Assembly (NCBI GenBank): GCA_042091275.1
Contig: JBELHR010000003.1
Coordinates: 1 to 64,000, forward strand
Direction: 5' to 3'
Source: JBELHR01 sp042091275
GTDB lineage: Bacteria > Bacteroidota > Bacteroidia > Flavobacteriales > Flavobacteriaceae
Length of the DNA: 64,000 bases
Shown here: piece by piece, positions 25,457-34,279 of the stretch
Layout: each line of letters begins with the position of its first letter
How positions within the stretch are numbered: the first letter of the stretch is position 1
Made by a program: the position numbers and the translations under genes
Notes under the pieces: model-generated
The model's database searches: none
What the model saw: only the letters and a program-made list of their open reading frames with translations
Told to the model about the DNA's origin: nothing

Positions 25457-25815
25457 TAGGTTCCTAGACTCAAAAGAACAAGAGAACAAGCCACTTCAAC
25501 TTCAATCCCTTCAGAAGACAGTATTTTACTAAATTCAGGATTTTCTGTACCTGGATTGAAAATAACGCGGCGTGGATTTAACTTTAATATATCCTGGTAA
25601 TAAGGCACTTGACGATCCTCTCTTAAGTATAAACTGACGGTATCCACCTCCCAGTTTTCATCCCATTTTGTCAGGATTTCGAGACCCTCTACCGTTCCAG
25701 TAGCTCTCCCAAAGGGAATAACCCCTTCCCCTATACCAACCAATCTTGTGACAAGTTGATTGGCATAGCGATTTGAATTAGAGGAAACTCCTATAACTAA
25801 GGTTGTTTTTGACAT
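25453..25815 (-). CDS. CoA-binding domain protein
   Basis: A 120-residue stand-alone Rossmann domain of the CoA_binding_2 (YccU-like) family. The start TLVIGVSSNSNRYANQLV and the second half KLNPRRVIFNPGTENPEFSKIL followed by VACSLVLLSLGTY are the diagnostic stretches. The family binds CoA or nucleotide in structures but has no assigned reaction. It is transcribed six bases after the FabH-like gene and overlaps rnz tail to tail by four bases. Confidence 0.87.
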   Translation of the reverse strand: MSKTTLVIGVSSNSNRYANQLVTRLVGIGEGVIPFGRATGTVEGLEILTKWDENWEVDTVSLYLREDRQVPYYQDILKLNPRRVIFNPGTENPEFSKILSSEGIEVEVACSLVLLSLGTY

Positions 25816-25821
25816 AATGGA

Positions 25822-26829
25822 TTACCAACGAATAATGACAGACCCCCAAGTAAAACCAGAACCAAAGGCAGCGAGAACAACCAAATCGTCCTCTTTTACT
25901 TTTCCTTTTTCCCAGGCCTCAGAAAGTGCGATAATGATGGAAGCTGCAGTAGTATTACCGTAGTTCATGATATTGTTGTAAACCTGATCATCGCTCAGTT
26001 TAAATTTTTTCTGAACAAACTGTGATATCCTTAAGTTGGCTTGGTGAGGAACCAATAAATCGATGTCTTCACTAGATAAATTATTCGCCTGAAGCCCCTC
26101 TATAATGGCTTCAGAAAAACGAACAACAGCGTGCTTAAAAACGAATTGACCGTTCATATGCGGATAATAACTTTCATCACTAGGGTCGTTTGCTTCTAAG
26201 ATTTCTGGTACCCAACGGTTTGTACTAGGGCCCATCAAAACCAATTCTTTAGCATGCTTCCCTTCAGAGTGCAAATGAGAAGAGAGAATTCCCTTTCCTT
26301 TTTCTTCTGATCTGGACAAAACGGCAGCACCAGCTCCATCTCCAAAAATCACGGTAACTCCCCTACCTCTTGTAGATCTATCCAGACCTCCGGAGTGGTT
26401 TTCAGCACCGATAACAAGAATATTTTTATACATTCCTGTCTTGATAAATTGATCTGCTACCGACATGGCGTAAATAAAACCAGAACATTGGTTTCTCACA
26501 TCCAGAGCACCTATTGTCGGCATATCCAAAAGGTCTTGAACCTCAACACCTCCTCCAGGGAAATACATATCTGGACTCAAAGTAGCAAAGATGATAAAAT
26601 CAATATCATCTTTTGTTACGCCAGCGCGATCCATAGCAATTCTAGCCGCCTTAGCTCCCATAATGGAAGTGCTGTCACCAGAACCCTTTTTGATCCACCT
26701 GCGTTCTTTAATACCAGTTCGTTCTTGGATCCAAGCGTCATTAGTATCCATCATTTCTGACAAATCATCGTTAGTTACCACATTGTCAGGAACATAATGA
26801 CCTAATCCTATAATTTTTGAATTATACAT
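25822..26829 (-). CDS. Beta-ketoacyl-ACP synthase III family protein
   Basis: A thiolase-fold condensing enzyme of 335 residues with the full Cys-His-Asn triad of KAS III: Cys115 in RNQCSGFIY, His262 in LVPHQANLRI and Asn292 in NYGNTTAAS. DAWIQERTGIKERRW and GDGAGAAVL are also typical. FabH starts fatty-acid chains from acyl-CoA and malonyl-ACP. Insertions between the Cys and His make it longer than E. coli FabH, so it may be a paralogue with another primer preference. A second copy, if any, lies outside the window. It forms an operon with the CoA-binding gene. Confidence 0.9.
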   Translation of the reverse strand: MYNSKIIGLGHYVPDNVVTNDDLSEMMDTNDAWIQERTGIKERRWIKKGSGDSTSIMGAKAARIAMDRAGVTKDDIDFIIFATLSPDMYFPGGGVEVQDLLDMPTIGALDVRNQCSGFIYAMSVADQFIKTGMYKNILVIGAENHSGGLDRSTRGRGVTVIFGDGAGAAVLSRSEEKGKGILSSHLHSEGKHAKELVLMGPSTNRWVPEILEANDPSDESYYPHMNGQFVFKHAVVRFSEAIIEGLQANNLSSEDIDLLVPHQANLRISQFVQKKFKLSDDQVYNNIMNYGNTTAASIIIALSEAWEKGKVKEDDLVVLAAFGSGFTWGSVIIRW

Positions 26830-26871
26830 AATAATATTAATCTTAAATACGAATTTCTAAGTTTTTCTATT

Positions 26872-26879
26872 CAAAGATA
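26872..26879 (-). promoter_or_regulatory. -7 promoter element of the FabH-like gene
   Basis: TATCTTTG on the minus strand, 42 bases before the start codon, exact TAnnTTTG. A TTG lies 24 bases further upstream (26904-26906), slightly far. Confidence 0.5.
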
Positions 26880-26981
26880 CTTAATCTAAAAATGCTAAGC
26901 TAACAAACTGACATCTTGGCACAAAATATATTTTGGTACTTTTTTTGACAATAGTAATTCGTAACAATAAATTATGTAAAC

Positions 26982-28868
26982 ATGGCAAAAGGAAATATTA
27001 ATGTTTCAGTTGAAAACATTTTCCCTCTAATAAAAAAATTCTTGTATTCCGATCACGAAATCTTTCTAAGAGAATTGATTTCAAATGCGACGGATGCAAC
27101 AATGAAGTTAAAGCACCTAACTACTATTGGAGAGGCTCCAGGTGTAGAATTAGGAAACCCGAGAATAGAAGTCAAAATTGACAAAGAAAACAAAACCATC
27201 AGTATCCTAGACCAAGGTCTTGGAATGACCGGTGAGGAAGTAGAAAAATACATCAATCAAATCGCCTTCTCTGGTGCAGAAGAATTTATTGATAAATACA
27301 AAGACAAAGTGGACGATGCTGGAATTATCGGACATTTTGGTTTAGGTTTCTACTCTGCATTTATGGTAGCGGACAAAGTAGACATCCTCACCAAGTCTTA
27401 TAAAGATGCCCCTGCAGTTAAATGGTCTTGCGACGGTTCTCCAGAATACAGTTTGGAAGAAATCGAAAAGACAGAAAGAGGATCAGAAATCGTTCTTCAT
27501 ATCGCAGAAGATTCTTTGGACTTCCTAGAAGATCAAAAAATTGGAGATTTATTAAACAAATACAATAGATTCAATCAAGTTCCTATCAAATTTGGAACAA
27601 AAGAAGAAACTTTACCAAAGGCAGAGGATGCTGCTGAAGATGCAGAAGCTGAAAAAATCACAGTTGACAATATCATTAACAACACTGCTCCAGCTTGGAC
27701 TAAAAAGCCAGCAGATCTTAAGGATGAGGACTACAAAGGATTTTACAGAGAATTGTATCCTATGCAATTTGATGATCCACTTTTTCAAATTCATTTAAAT
27801 GTGGACTTCCCGTTCAATTTGACCGGAATTTTATACTTCCCAAAATTGAGTCCAAACGTAGATTTGCAGAAAGATAAGATCCAACTTTACCAAAATCAAG
27901 TCTTTGTAACAGACAATGTAGAAGGTATCGTTCCCGATTTCTTACAAATGCTAAGAGGGGTTATCGATTCTCCGGATATTCCTTTGAACGTTTCTAGATC
28001 TTACCTTCAAGCAGACGGTAACGTAAAGAAAATCTCTGGATATATCACGAAGAAGATTGCGGACAAACTAGCTACCATGTTCAAAAAGGACCGAGAGGAC
28101 TTTGAGAAAAAGTGGGATGACATCAAGGTAATTATTGAGTACGGAATGCTATCGGAAGATAAGTTCTTCGAGAAGGCAGAGAAATTTGCCCTTTTCCCAA
28201 CCGTGGATGGAAAGTACCTCAATATGGAAGAATTAAAGGCGGAGACTAAAGATGCGCAAACAGATAAAGAAGGAAATCAAATAATCTTGTACGCTTCTAA
28301 CAAAGAGGCACAACACAGTTATATTGAAACTGCTACCGAAAAAGGATACAAGGTTATCGTAATGGATTCTCCTATTGTATCTCACTTGATGCAAAAATTA
28401 GAGACGTCAAATGACAAATTAAAGTTTGCTCGAGTAGATGCAGATCACATTGATAACCTCATCAAAAAAGATGACGAAAAAATCTCTAAGCTCAACGAAG
28501 AGGAACAAAATAAACTCAAGCCTATCATCGAAGGTGCTGTCCCAAAAGAAACCTATACGGTTCAATTAGAATCTTTGGATTCTAAGGACAATCCTTTTAT
28601 GATAACAATTCCAGAGTTCATGCGTAGAATGAAAGAAATGAGTGCTACAGGTGGAGGAATGTTCGGAATGGGCAACATGCCAGAGATGTACAACCTAGTT
28701 GTAAACACAAACAACGATCTAGTTGGTGAAATTCTGAATTGCAGCGACGAAAACAAGCAAAAAGAGTTAATTCACCAGGCATTTGATTTGGCTAAATTAT
28801 CTCAAAACTTACTGCACGGTGCAGAGCTTACAAACTTTATAAAGAGAAGTTTTACACTGATTAAATAA
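26982..28868 (+). CDS. htpG: Molecular chaperone HtpG (Hsp90)
   Basis: An ATP-dependent cytoplasmic chaperone, 628 residues. The N-terminal GHKL ATPase shows FLRELISNATDA with the catalytic Glu, ILDQGLGMT, and GHFGLGFYSAFMVADKV. The middle domain includes LNVSRSYLQ with the Arg-containing catalytic loop, and the C-terminal dimerisation domain follows, with a Met/Gly-rich stretch (MSATGGGMFGMGNMPEM). The region between N and middle domains is acidic and charged. It is a single-gene unit with a strong terminator. No heat-shock operator was recognised. Confidence 0.96.
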   Translation: MAKGNINVSVENIFPLIKKFLYSDHEIFLRELISNATDATMKLKHLTTIGEAPGVELGNPRIEVKIDKENKTISILDQGLGMTGEEVEKYINQIAFSGAEEFIDKYKDKVDDAGIIGHFGLGFYSAFMVADKVDILTKSYKDAPAVKWSCDGSPEYSLEEIEKTERGSEIVLHIAEDSLDFLEDQKIGDLLNKYNRFNQVPIKFGTKEETLPKAEDAAEDAEAEKITVDNIINNTAPAWTKKPADLKDEDYKGFYRELYPMQFDDPLFQIHLNVDFPFNLTGILYFPKLSPNVDLQKDKIQLYQNQVFVTDNVEGIVPDFLQMLRGVIDSPDIPLNVSRSYLQADGNVKKISGYITKKIADKLATMFKKDREDFEKKWDDIKVIIEYGMLSEDKFFEKAEKFALFPTVDGKYLNMEELKAETKDAQTDKEGNQIILYASNKEAQHSYIETATEKGYKVIVMDSPIVSHLMQKLETSNDKLKFARVDADHIDNLIKKDDEKISKLNEEEQNKLKPIIEGAVPKETYTVQLESLDSKDNPFMITIPEFMRRMKEMSATGGGMFGMGNMPEMYNLVVNTNNDLVGEILNCSDENKQKELIHQAFDLAKLSQNLLHGAELTNFIKRSFTLIK

Positions 28869-28886
28869 AAAGTTTTTTAGAACACA

Positions 28887-28918
28887 AAACCGCGATTCTT
28901 ATCGCGGTTTTTTTTTTC
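28887..28918 (+). terminator. Terminator of htpG
   Basis: AAACCGCGAT (28887-28896) pairs with ATCGCGGTTT (28901-28910) around a TTCTT-type loop, followed by a long T run. Confidence 0.93.
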
Positions 28919-29006
28919 CAAAATTTTAATTACCTTTAAAAGGCCAAATCGTCTGATAATGAATTAATTATCTTTTAGAGTTTCGTAAAAAATAATATTC
29001 CCCATC

Positions 29007-29516
29007 ATGAATGAAGTAAAAAAAGAATTAGTGGTTGGGAATAAAATACCTGACTTTACAGCTCTCTCCTCGGTCGGCCCATTAAATTTTAAGAATTGGG
29101 TAAAAGACCATTGGACCATTCTCTTTTTAAAGCCCTGTTCGTTCTCAAATAATTTTGATGACAATCTATTTATCGCAAAAAACAGAATGTTTTTGAATCA
29201 CAAAAAAATAAGACTTATTGCTTTTGCCAATAGCTTCTTCGAATCCAATCAATGGGGCAAAAATATTACGCAAACCAGTATCCCCTTGAGTAACCCAATT
29301 ATATACGATATTGACAAGATGTTGAGTAAAAAATTTACTGGTTCAGAGAACGAAGCGTACTTAGAGTCTATGAATCGCTTCTATATCGTAGATAACAACT
29401 CACTTATAAGACAGATAATCACTTTCCAAAAAGAAGTCTCTATCGACCTAAATGATATTTATATGGTTATCAATTCACTAAGAGACACGAGTTTCCACAA
29501 GGTCCTGAGAGAATAA
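29007..29516 (+). CDS. Peroxiredoxin-like protein lacking the peroxidatic cysteine
   Basis: The 169-residue protein follows the layout of a Prx6/AhpC-type domain: GNKIPDFTALSSVGPLNF, then WTILFLKPCSFSNNFDDNL where peroxiredoxins have the F-x-H-P-x-D-F-T-P-V-C-T-T-E-L active site, then a NPIIYDIDKMLSKKF segment and FYIVDNNSLIRQIITF. In this alignment the catalytic Cys is replaced by Phe, Thr by Ser, and a Cys appears six positions earlier (KPCSF). It is therefore probably not a standard peroxidase. It lies alone between htpG and a convergent nuclease gene. The fold assignment rests on pattern matching by eye. Confidence 0.6.
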   Translation: MNEVKKELVVGNKIPDFTALSSVGPLNFKNWVKDHWTILFLKPCSFSNNFDDNLFIAKNRMFLNHKKIRLIAFANSFFESNQWGKNITQTSIPLSNPIIYDIDKMLSKKFTGSENEAYLESMNRFYIVDNNSLIRQIITFQKEVSIDLNDIYMVINSLRDTSFHKVLRE

Positions 29517-29522
29517 TAACTC

Positions 29523-30302
29523 CTATTTATAGATTTCATTTAAGAGCTTGGCCAATCGCAATCCACCGGACTGCAGTTGCTCTCTTAAAATTGGAAAATA
29601 AATATACATGTATTCATAAGACAAATTATCTCCTGGTTCACAGGATGCATAGACCTTCTCTGCAAGTTTCTGAGACTGATAGACCCAATCTAATAAACTC
29701 CCAGATTGTATGCTATCGATTTGCTCCTGAGAAAGTCGATTGACATTTGAACTGAGTTCGGAATAACTCATCCCGTAATCCTGAATCATTTTAGAATCCC
29801 AAACTACGTGTAAATTTGTGTTTTTATAAAACCATTTTACTTTGATATCATTACCACCTCTATCACTTCCGTGACCTACATGGAGGGGTTGATGTAAATC
29901 TCCCACAAAATGCACTAACATCTTTAAGTAAAACTGTTTATCCGAATCAGAGGCTGTTTTATCCTTTAAGACAGAAATACATTTCTCAATTCCAAACACC
30001 AAATCCCCTTTTGGGTTTGCTTTGGATGCATCGTAAGATTCTCCAGTTTCAAAATTCACATAATGCCAAGAGTAGAACTTGTTATACCTCTCGTCCGATT
30101 TAATTTCATCAGCAAATGTAGAGACGCGCGCAAGACTCTGACCTTCCAAAAGCTCATCTACCGCACGAGAAGCTTTTCTTGTCAAATGCTGACTTGCAAT
30201 TTCTCCTACAGCTCGATGTCCATTGGCTCCGTAGAAAACAATGAACGAACTGAGTCCTAAACTCACTAATAGTACAAATGCTATAACAACCGCTTTTTTC
30301 AT
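29523..30302 (-). CDS. S1/P1-type zinc nuclease
   Basis: An exported 259-residue phospholipase C/P1 nuclease fold that cleaves single-stranded nucleic acids with three zinc ions. Visible ligands: His in GHRAVGEIA, Asp in TFADEIKSD, His in SWHYVNF, His and Asp in HFVGDLHQPLHVG, and His/Asp in LHVVWDS. An N-terminal hydrophobic segment (residues 1-23) acts as signal or anchor. The N-terminal Trp of the mature enzyme, a zinc ligand in P1 nuclease, is Tyr here (FYGANGHR), and no A-x-A cleavage site precedes it. A periplasmic nutrient-scavenging role is inferred. Confidence 0.88.
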   Translation of the reverse strand: MKKAVVIAFVLLVSLGLSSFIVFYGANGHRAVGEIASQHLTRKASRAVDELLEGQSLARVSTFADEIKSDERYNKFYSWHYVNFETGESYDASKANPKGDLVFGIEKCISVLKDKTASDSDKQFYLKMLVHFVGDLHQPLHVGHGSDRGGNDIKVKWFYKNTNLHVVWDSKMIQDYGMSYSELSSNVNRLSQEQIDSIQSGSLLDWVYQSQKLAEKVYASCEPGDNLSYEYMYIYFPILREQLQSGGLRLAKLLNEIYK

Positions 30303-30380
30303 GGGATCCTAATTTTTGGTAAAAGTAATCAATATTCTCCTTAATTTATTTTTCTATCTTGCCAAAAAACAACTAAAATC

Positions 30381-30548
30381 ATGAAGGAATATCGATTTAT
30401 AAAACAAAAGCCGACTACGATAAAAAAGGATCAGGATTTTGAAGATCTATTGAACTCCTATGCAAAAATGAACTGGGAAGTAATCGATGTTTTTGTGCAT
30501 AGAGGCATTATCAAAGCAGTTTTGGAAAGAGATAAAATTGAAGAATAG
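30381..30548 (+). CDS. DUF4177 family small protein
   Basis: A 55-residue protein with ATG at 30381, resembling the compact DUF4177 fold: MKEYRFI strand, EDLLNSYAKMNWEVIDV helix-strand with the conserved N/G-W, and KAVLERDK at the end. No signal peptide. The HAD phosphatase start codon lies one base after its stop, so they are coupled. Function unknown. Confidence 0.75.
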   Translation: MKEYRFIKQKPTTIKKDQDFEDLLNSYAKMNWEVIDVFVHRGIIKAVLERDKIEE

Positions 30549-30549
30549 T

Positions 30550-31368
30550 TTGACAGAGTCTTTTAAACTTATTTTTAGCGATATCGATGGAACTCTTTTG
30601 GATTCCACAAGAAATATATCTGAGCAGACAATAGTCGCTTACGACAAATTAAGGCCTCGCATTCCCTTTGTTCTAATCTCATCGAGACAGCCATCCGCAA
30701 TGTACTATCTTCAAAAGGATCTGGGTGTGGAAAATGAGGTTTTAGTGTGCTATAACGGTGGAATGATAATCAAAGGGGATCAAATCTTGAGCTCGACAAC
30801 TATTTCAAACTACACCACCTGCAAGGCGATTAAAATTGCTGAAAACATAGATCTACACCTCAGTCTTTATCGAGAGGACGATTGGTACGCTCCCAAAAAA
30901 GACTTTTGGTCGGATCGGGAACAAAATAATACTAGAGTAAATCCTACAATAAGTTCTTTTGAGGATATGCACCACCTGTTTGAACAAAACAAATGGGGAA
31001 GCCACAAAATGATGGGTATGGGAGATGCAGATAAAATCGATCAGTTAATTTCTGAACTAGAAGTGAAATTCCCAAATCAGCTGCACTGCTATAGATCCAA
31101 AGACACCTATGTGGAAATTGCACCAAAAAATATTTCCAAAAAAACAGCAATTCAAACCGTTCTCAAAGAACTATATCCAGAAATAAAAATAGAGGAATGC
31201 ATCGCATTTGGAGATAATTTTAATGATATGGAAATGCTCCAAGCAGTGGGAATTGGGGTTGCAGTAGACAATGCAAAGCCAGAGGTCAAAAACATAGCAG
31301 ATTACTTAACGGACTCAAACAAAGAACACGGAGTTGCTAAATTTCTGAGTAAATATGGAGATCAGTGA
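30550..31368 (+). CDS. Cof-type HAD-IIB family phosphatase
   Basis: A cytoplasmic sugar-phosphate-type phosphatase of about 272 residues. Motif I is FSDIDGTLLDST (nucleophile and acid Asps), motif II is VLISSRQ, a C2B cap domain fills the middle with KNISKKTAI supplying the motif III Lys, and motif IV is FGDNFNDMEML. No ATG is available between the upstream gene stop and motif I, so the TTG at 30550 is taken as start; the ATG at 30487 would lie deep in the DUF4177 gene. It overlaps the following fusion gene by 14 bases, suggesting a related substrate. Confidence 0.88.
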   Translation: MTESFKLIFSDIDGTLLDSTRNISEQTIVAYDKLRPRIPFVLISSRQPSAMYYLQKDLGVENEVLVCYNGGMIIKGDQILSSTTISNYTTCKAIKIAENIDLHLSLYREDDWYAPKKDFWSDREQNNTRVNPTISSFEDMHHLFEQNKWGSHKMMGMGDADKIDQLISELEVKFPNQLHCYRSKDTYVEIAPKNISKKTAIQTVLKELYPEIKIEECIAFGDNFNDMEMLQAVGIGVAVDNAKPEVKNIADYLTDSNKEHGVAKFLSKYGDQ

Positions 31369-34240
31369 AGCGATAAAACATTTTTTATCCCCAACATATA
31401 AGGTCGAATCCGTCTCCAAACTTCACGGAGAAATAGATTTAAATTTCAAAATTGTCACCTGCGATAAAGAGAGCTTTTTATTAAAATTGACTCTTGCCGA
31501 CCGAAAGAATGCCTTTCAAAATAAACTAGAAAAATTCATCAGTCACCAAGACAATTTTCAAGGTTCCAAGCTGGTCAATACCTTTGAATTGAATTTAGAG
31601 TATCGAACCAAAACCTATAAGGCGAAACTTTTTAATTGGGTTTCTGGAAAAGTATGGGATGATCTAAAACTGCATCGAGAGGAACTCTTTACGAGCCTTG
31701 GAGAAAAAGCCGGTGAATTGACTGGCCTTTTAAAGCAATTCGAATCTAATACTGCTCACACAGAAATGGATTGGGACTTAAACCATTCCCTCTGGGTAGA
31801 GAATTTTACTCACTTATTTAGCGATGCGGAATTAAGCCAAGTACTCCCAGTCATTAAAGATTTCAAATCTGAGCTCCACAACTATTCCAGATTGAGAAAA
31901 AGTGTCGTTCACAACGATCTCAACGAACACAATATTATTGTAAACTCCAAAAATCACAATTGCATTTCGGGACTCATAGATTTCGGAGACGCTATTTATA
32001 CCCAGACAATCAACGATGTTGCTATCGCATTAGCCTATACAACAATGGAGCTCAATCACCCATTAAAGGCGAGTCGTGCTCTGTTGAAAGGCTACCACGA
32101 GTTCTTTCCTCTTCAAGCAGAAGAATTAGATGTGCTTTATAATGCACTGCGTATGCGTTATGTAGTGAGCTTGACAAAAGCAAAAATAAATGCAAAACAG
32201 AATCCGGATAGCGACTACCTTCAAATCTCAACAGCCAAGGCTTGGAACGGATTGAAAACCTGGAACAGAATCTCTCCCTACCTAGCAAAACAACATTTTT
32301 ATCAAGCCATAGCAGAGAAAGACCCGCAATTGAGTCTACTGCACAAAGAACTAGCTGATCTGAGGTTAAACTTAGAGGATATGATTTGTGGAGACTTACA
32401 AGCTTTAGATTTAAGTTTGACAAGCAGCCTAAAACCAGAGGATCTCGTTTTAGAAAAACAAAAAATCTGGGCCGGAGGATATTTAGAACCACGTCTTTTG
32501 TACACAACTCCTGCCTTTGAAAAAGAGGATTTAGGAGTGATTTCCAATCGAACACTTCATCTCGGCGTCGATTTCTGGACCCAATCCCAAACTGCTATAA
32601 AAGCCCCTCTAAGCGGAGAATTGGTTATAGCGTATAATAATGACTTCGATAAGGACTACGGTCCTACCCTTGTCCTTAAGCATCGCACAAAGAATAACAT
32701 AGAATTTTATAGCCTTTACGGACATCTCTCCAAAGAGAGTTTGAGCCTGCATAAAATTGGAGATCAAATTGAAAAAGGAAGCCTACTAGCTTATATAGGT
32801 GAACGAGAGGAAAACGGAAATTGGGCTCCTCACCTCCACTTTCAACTGATGAGTAATCTTTTGGGAAATACCCAAAATTTTCCTGGCGTAGCTTTTGCCG
32901 AAGAGTTGGAGATTTGGAAAAAAATCTGTCCAAACCCTATGCTTATTTTTGGCTATGAGTCTTCCTTTCTACAATCTAAAGTTGCCAAAAAGCAGGAATT
33001 ACTCAAGGAGAGAAAAAAAGTCTTAGGTCAAAACTTAAGCCTATCCTATAAGGATCCCTTATTAATTGTAAAAGGGCTTGGAACCTATCTCTATAATGAA
33101 TTTGGTCAACGATACTTAGACTTGGTAAACAATGTCGCTCACGTGGGCCACGAAAATCCAAGAGTAGTTGACGCTATTAAAAATCAATCCCAACTGCTAA
33201 ATACAAATACCCGCTATTTACATCCGAGTATCTTGGAATACGCAGATAAGTTACTCGCTAAATTCCCCGCCCACCTCAGCCGGGTATATTTTGTAAACTC
33301 AGGGTCTGAAGCGAATGAACTTGCTTTGAGAATGGCTAAAGCTTTTAGCGAAAATCAAGGGATACTCGCCATGAGGACAGGTTATCACGGAAATAGTCAG
33401 GGATGCATCGATATCAGCTCTTATAAGTTTGATTCTAAAGGAGGAAAAGGAAAACCTGAGCAGACCTTTCTCGCCCCAATAAATGATCCTTTGCGAAATC
33501 CTCTAAAGGACACAAAACAAGAGGCAAAGAATTTACTAAAGGAAATACCTCCCGTATCGGCATTTATCTACGAGACTATATTGAGTTGCGGAGGACAAAT
33601 CCCCCAAGAGGCGGAATATCTCTTAGACCTGGAAAGCAATATTCGAAAAGATGGAGGCTTATGCATTGCCGATGAAGTTCAAACTGGTTTTGGTAGGATT
33701 GGCTCTCACTTTTGGGCTTTTGAAGAACTGGGTTTAACTCCGGATATTGTAACTCTCGGAAAACCGATAGGAAATGGACATCCCATGGGAGCTGTGGTAT
33801 GCACCGAAGAAGTTGCAGAGCGATTTAATAACGGAATGGAATACTTCAATACTTTTGGAGGAAATCCTGTTTCTTGTGAGGTCGGTAAAGCTGTGTTGGA
33901 AGAAATTGAATCTAAGGGACTTCAACAAAATGCAATGGAGCAAGGAAATCGTTTAAAAGCGAAATTAAACAAATTAAAACTCCAGTATCCTGTCCTAAAA
34001 GACGTCAGAGGAAAAGGGCTGTTTTTGGGAATAGAGTTTGCGGACGATCATATGACTCCTTTGCCCAAAATAGCTAAGGAAATCAGTCAAAGTCTCAAAG
34101 ATTTAGGGGTGCTTATCTCCACCGACGGACCTTATGAAAATGTCTTAAAAATAAAGCCTCCAATCAGCATAAGTGAAATTGAAGTTCTAGAGTTTGTGAA
34201 GAAATTTGAACAGGTATTAAAAGTCTGCACAAGCGATTGA
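31355..34240 (+). CDS. Three-domain fusion: APH kinase, M23 zinc domain, class III PLP phospho-lyase/aminotransferase
   Basis: A 961-residue protein. Residues 1 to about 330 are an aminoglycoside-phosphotransferase-type small-molecule kinase (VVHNDLNEHNIIV catalytic loop, GLIDFGDA metal site), related to hydroxylysine kinase. Residues about 370-520 are an M23/LytM-like domain with HLGVD, YGHLS and HLHF zinc motifs all present. Residues about 540-961 are a class III PLP enzyme: VNSGSEANELALRMA, IADEVQTGFGRIG and TLGKPIGNGHPMG with the Schiff-base Lys, the last two as in ethanolamine-phosphate and phosphohydroxylysine phospho-lyases. Phosphorylation then elimination of an amino alcohol is the likely chemistry (inference). 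No signal peptide, so the M23 domain appears cytoplasmic. It overlaps the HAD gene. Confidence 0.9.
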   Translation: MEISEAIKHFLSPTYKVESVSKLHGEIDLNFKIVTCDKESFLLKLTLADRKNAFQNKLEKFISHQDNFQGSKLVNTFELNLEYRTKTYKAKLFNWVSGKVWDDLKLHREELFTSLGEKAGELTGLLKQFESNTAHTEMDWDLNHSLWVENFTHLFSDAELSQVLPVIKDFKSELHNYSRLRKSVVHNDLNEHNIIVNSKNHNCISGLIDFGDAIYTQTINDVAIALAYTTMELNHPLKASRALLKGYHEFFPLQAEELDVLYNALRMRYVVSLTKAKINAKQNPDSDYLQISTAKAWNGLKTWNRISPYLAKQHFYQAIAEKDPQLSLLHKELADLRLNLEDMICGDLQALDLSLTSSLKPEDLVLEKQKIWAGGYLEPRLLYTTPAFEKEDLGVISNRTLHLGVDFWTQSQTAIKAPLSGELVIAYNNDFDKDYGPTLVLKHRTKNNIEFYSLYGHLSKESLSLHKIGDQIEKGSLLAYIGEREENGNWAPHLHFQLMSNLLGNTQNFPGVAFAEELEIWKKICPNPMLIFGYESSFLQSKVAKKQELLKERKKVLGQNLSLSYKDPLLIVKGLGTYLYNEFGQRYLDLVNNVAHVGHENPRVVDAIKNQSQLLNTNTRYLHPSILEYADKLLAKFPAHLSRVYFVNSGSEANELALRMAKAFSENQGILAMRTGYHGNSQGCIDISSYKFDSKGGKGKPEQTFLAPINDPLRNPLKDTKQEAKNLLKEIPPVSAFIYETILSCGGQIPQEAEYLLDLESNIRKDGGLCIADEVQTGFGRIGSHFWAFEELGLTPDIVTLGKPIGNGHPMGAVVCTEEVAERFNNGMEYFNTFGGNPVSCEVGKAVLEEIESKGLQQNAMEQGNRLKAKLNKLKLQYPVLKDVRGKGLFLGIEFADDHMTPLPKIAKEISQSLKDLGVLISTDGPYENVLKIKPPISISEIEVLEFVKKFEQVLKVCTSD

Positions 34241-34279
34241 ATATTTAATAGTATATTCCCAATCAAATAAAATTTAACC

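Noticed and set aside
26945..26973. A TTGACA-N17-TAAATT sequence upstream of htpG resembling a sigma-70 promoter
   Set aside because: Bacteroidota primary sigma factors use TTG/TAnnTTTG-type elements, and such a match is easy to find by chance in A+T-rich DNA. No heat-shock element was seen either.
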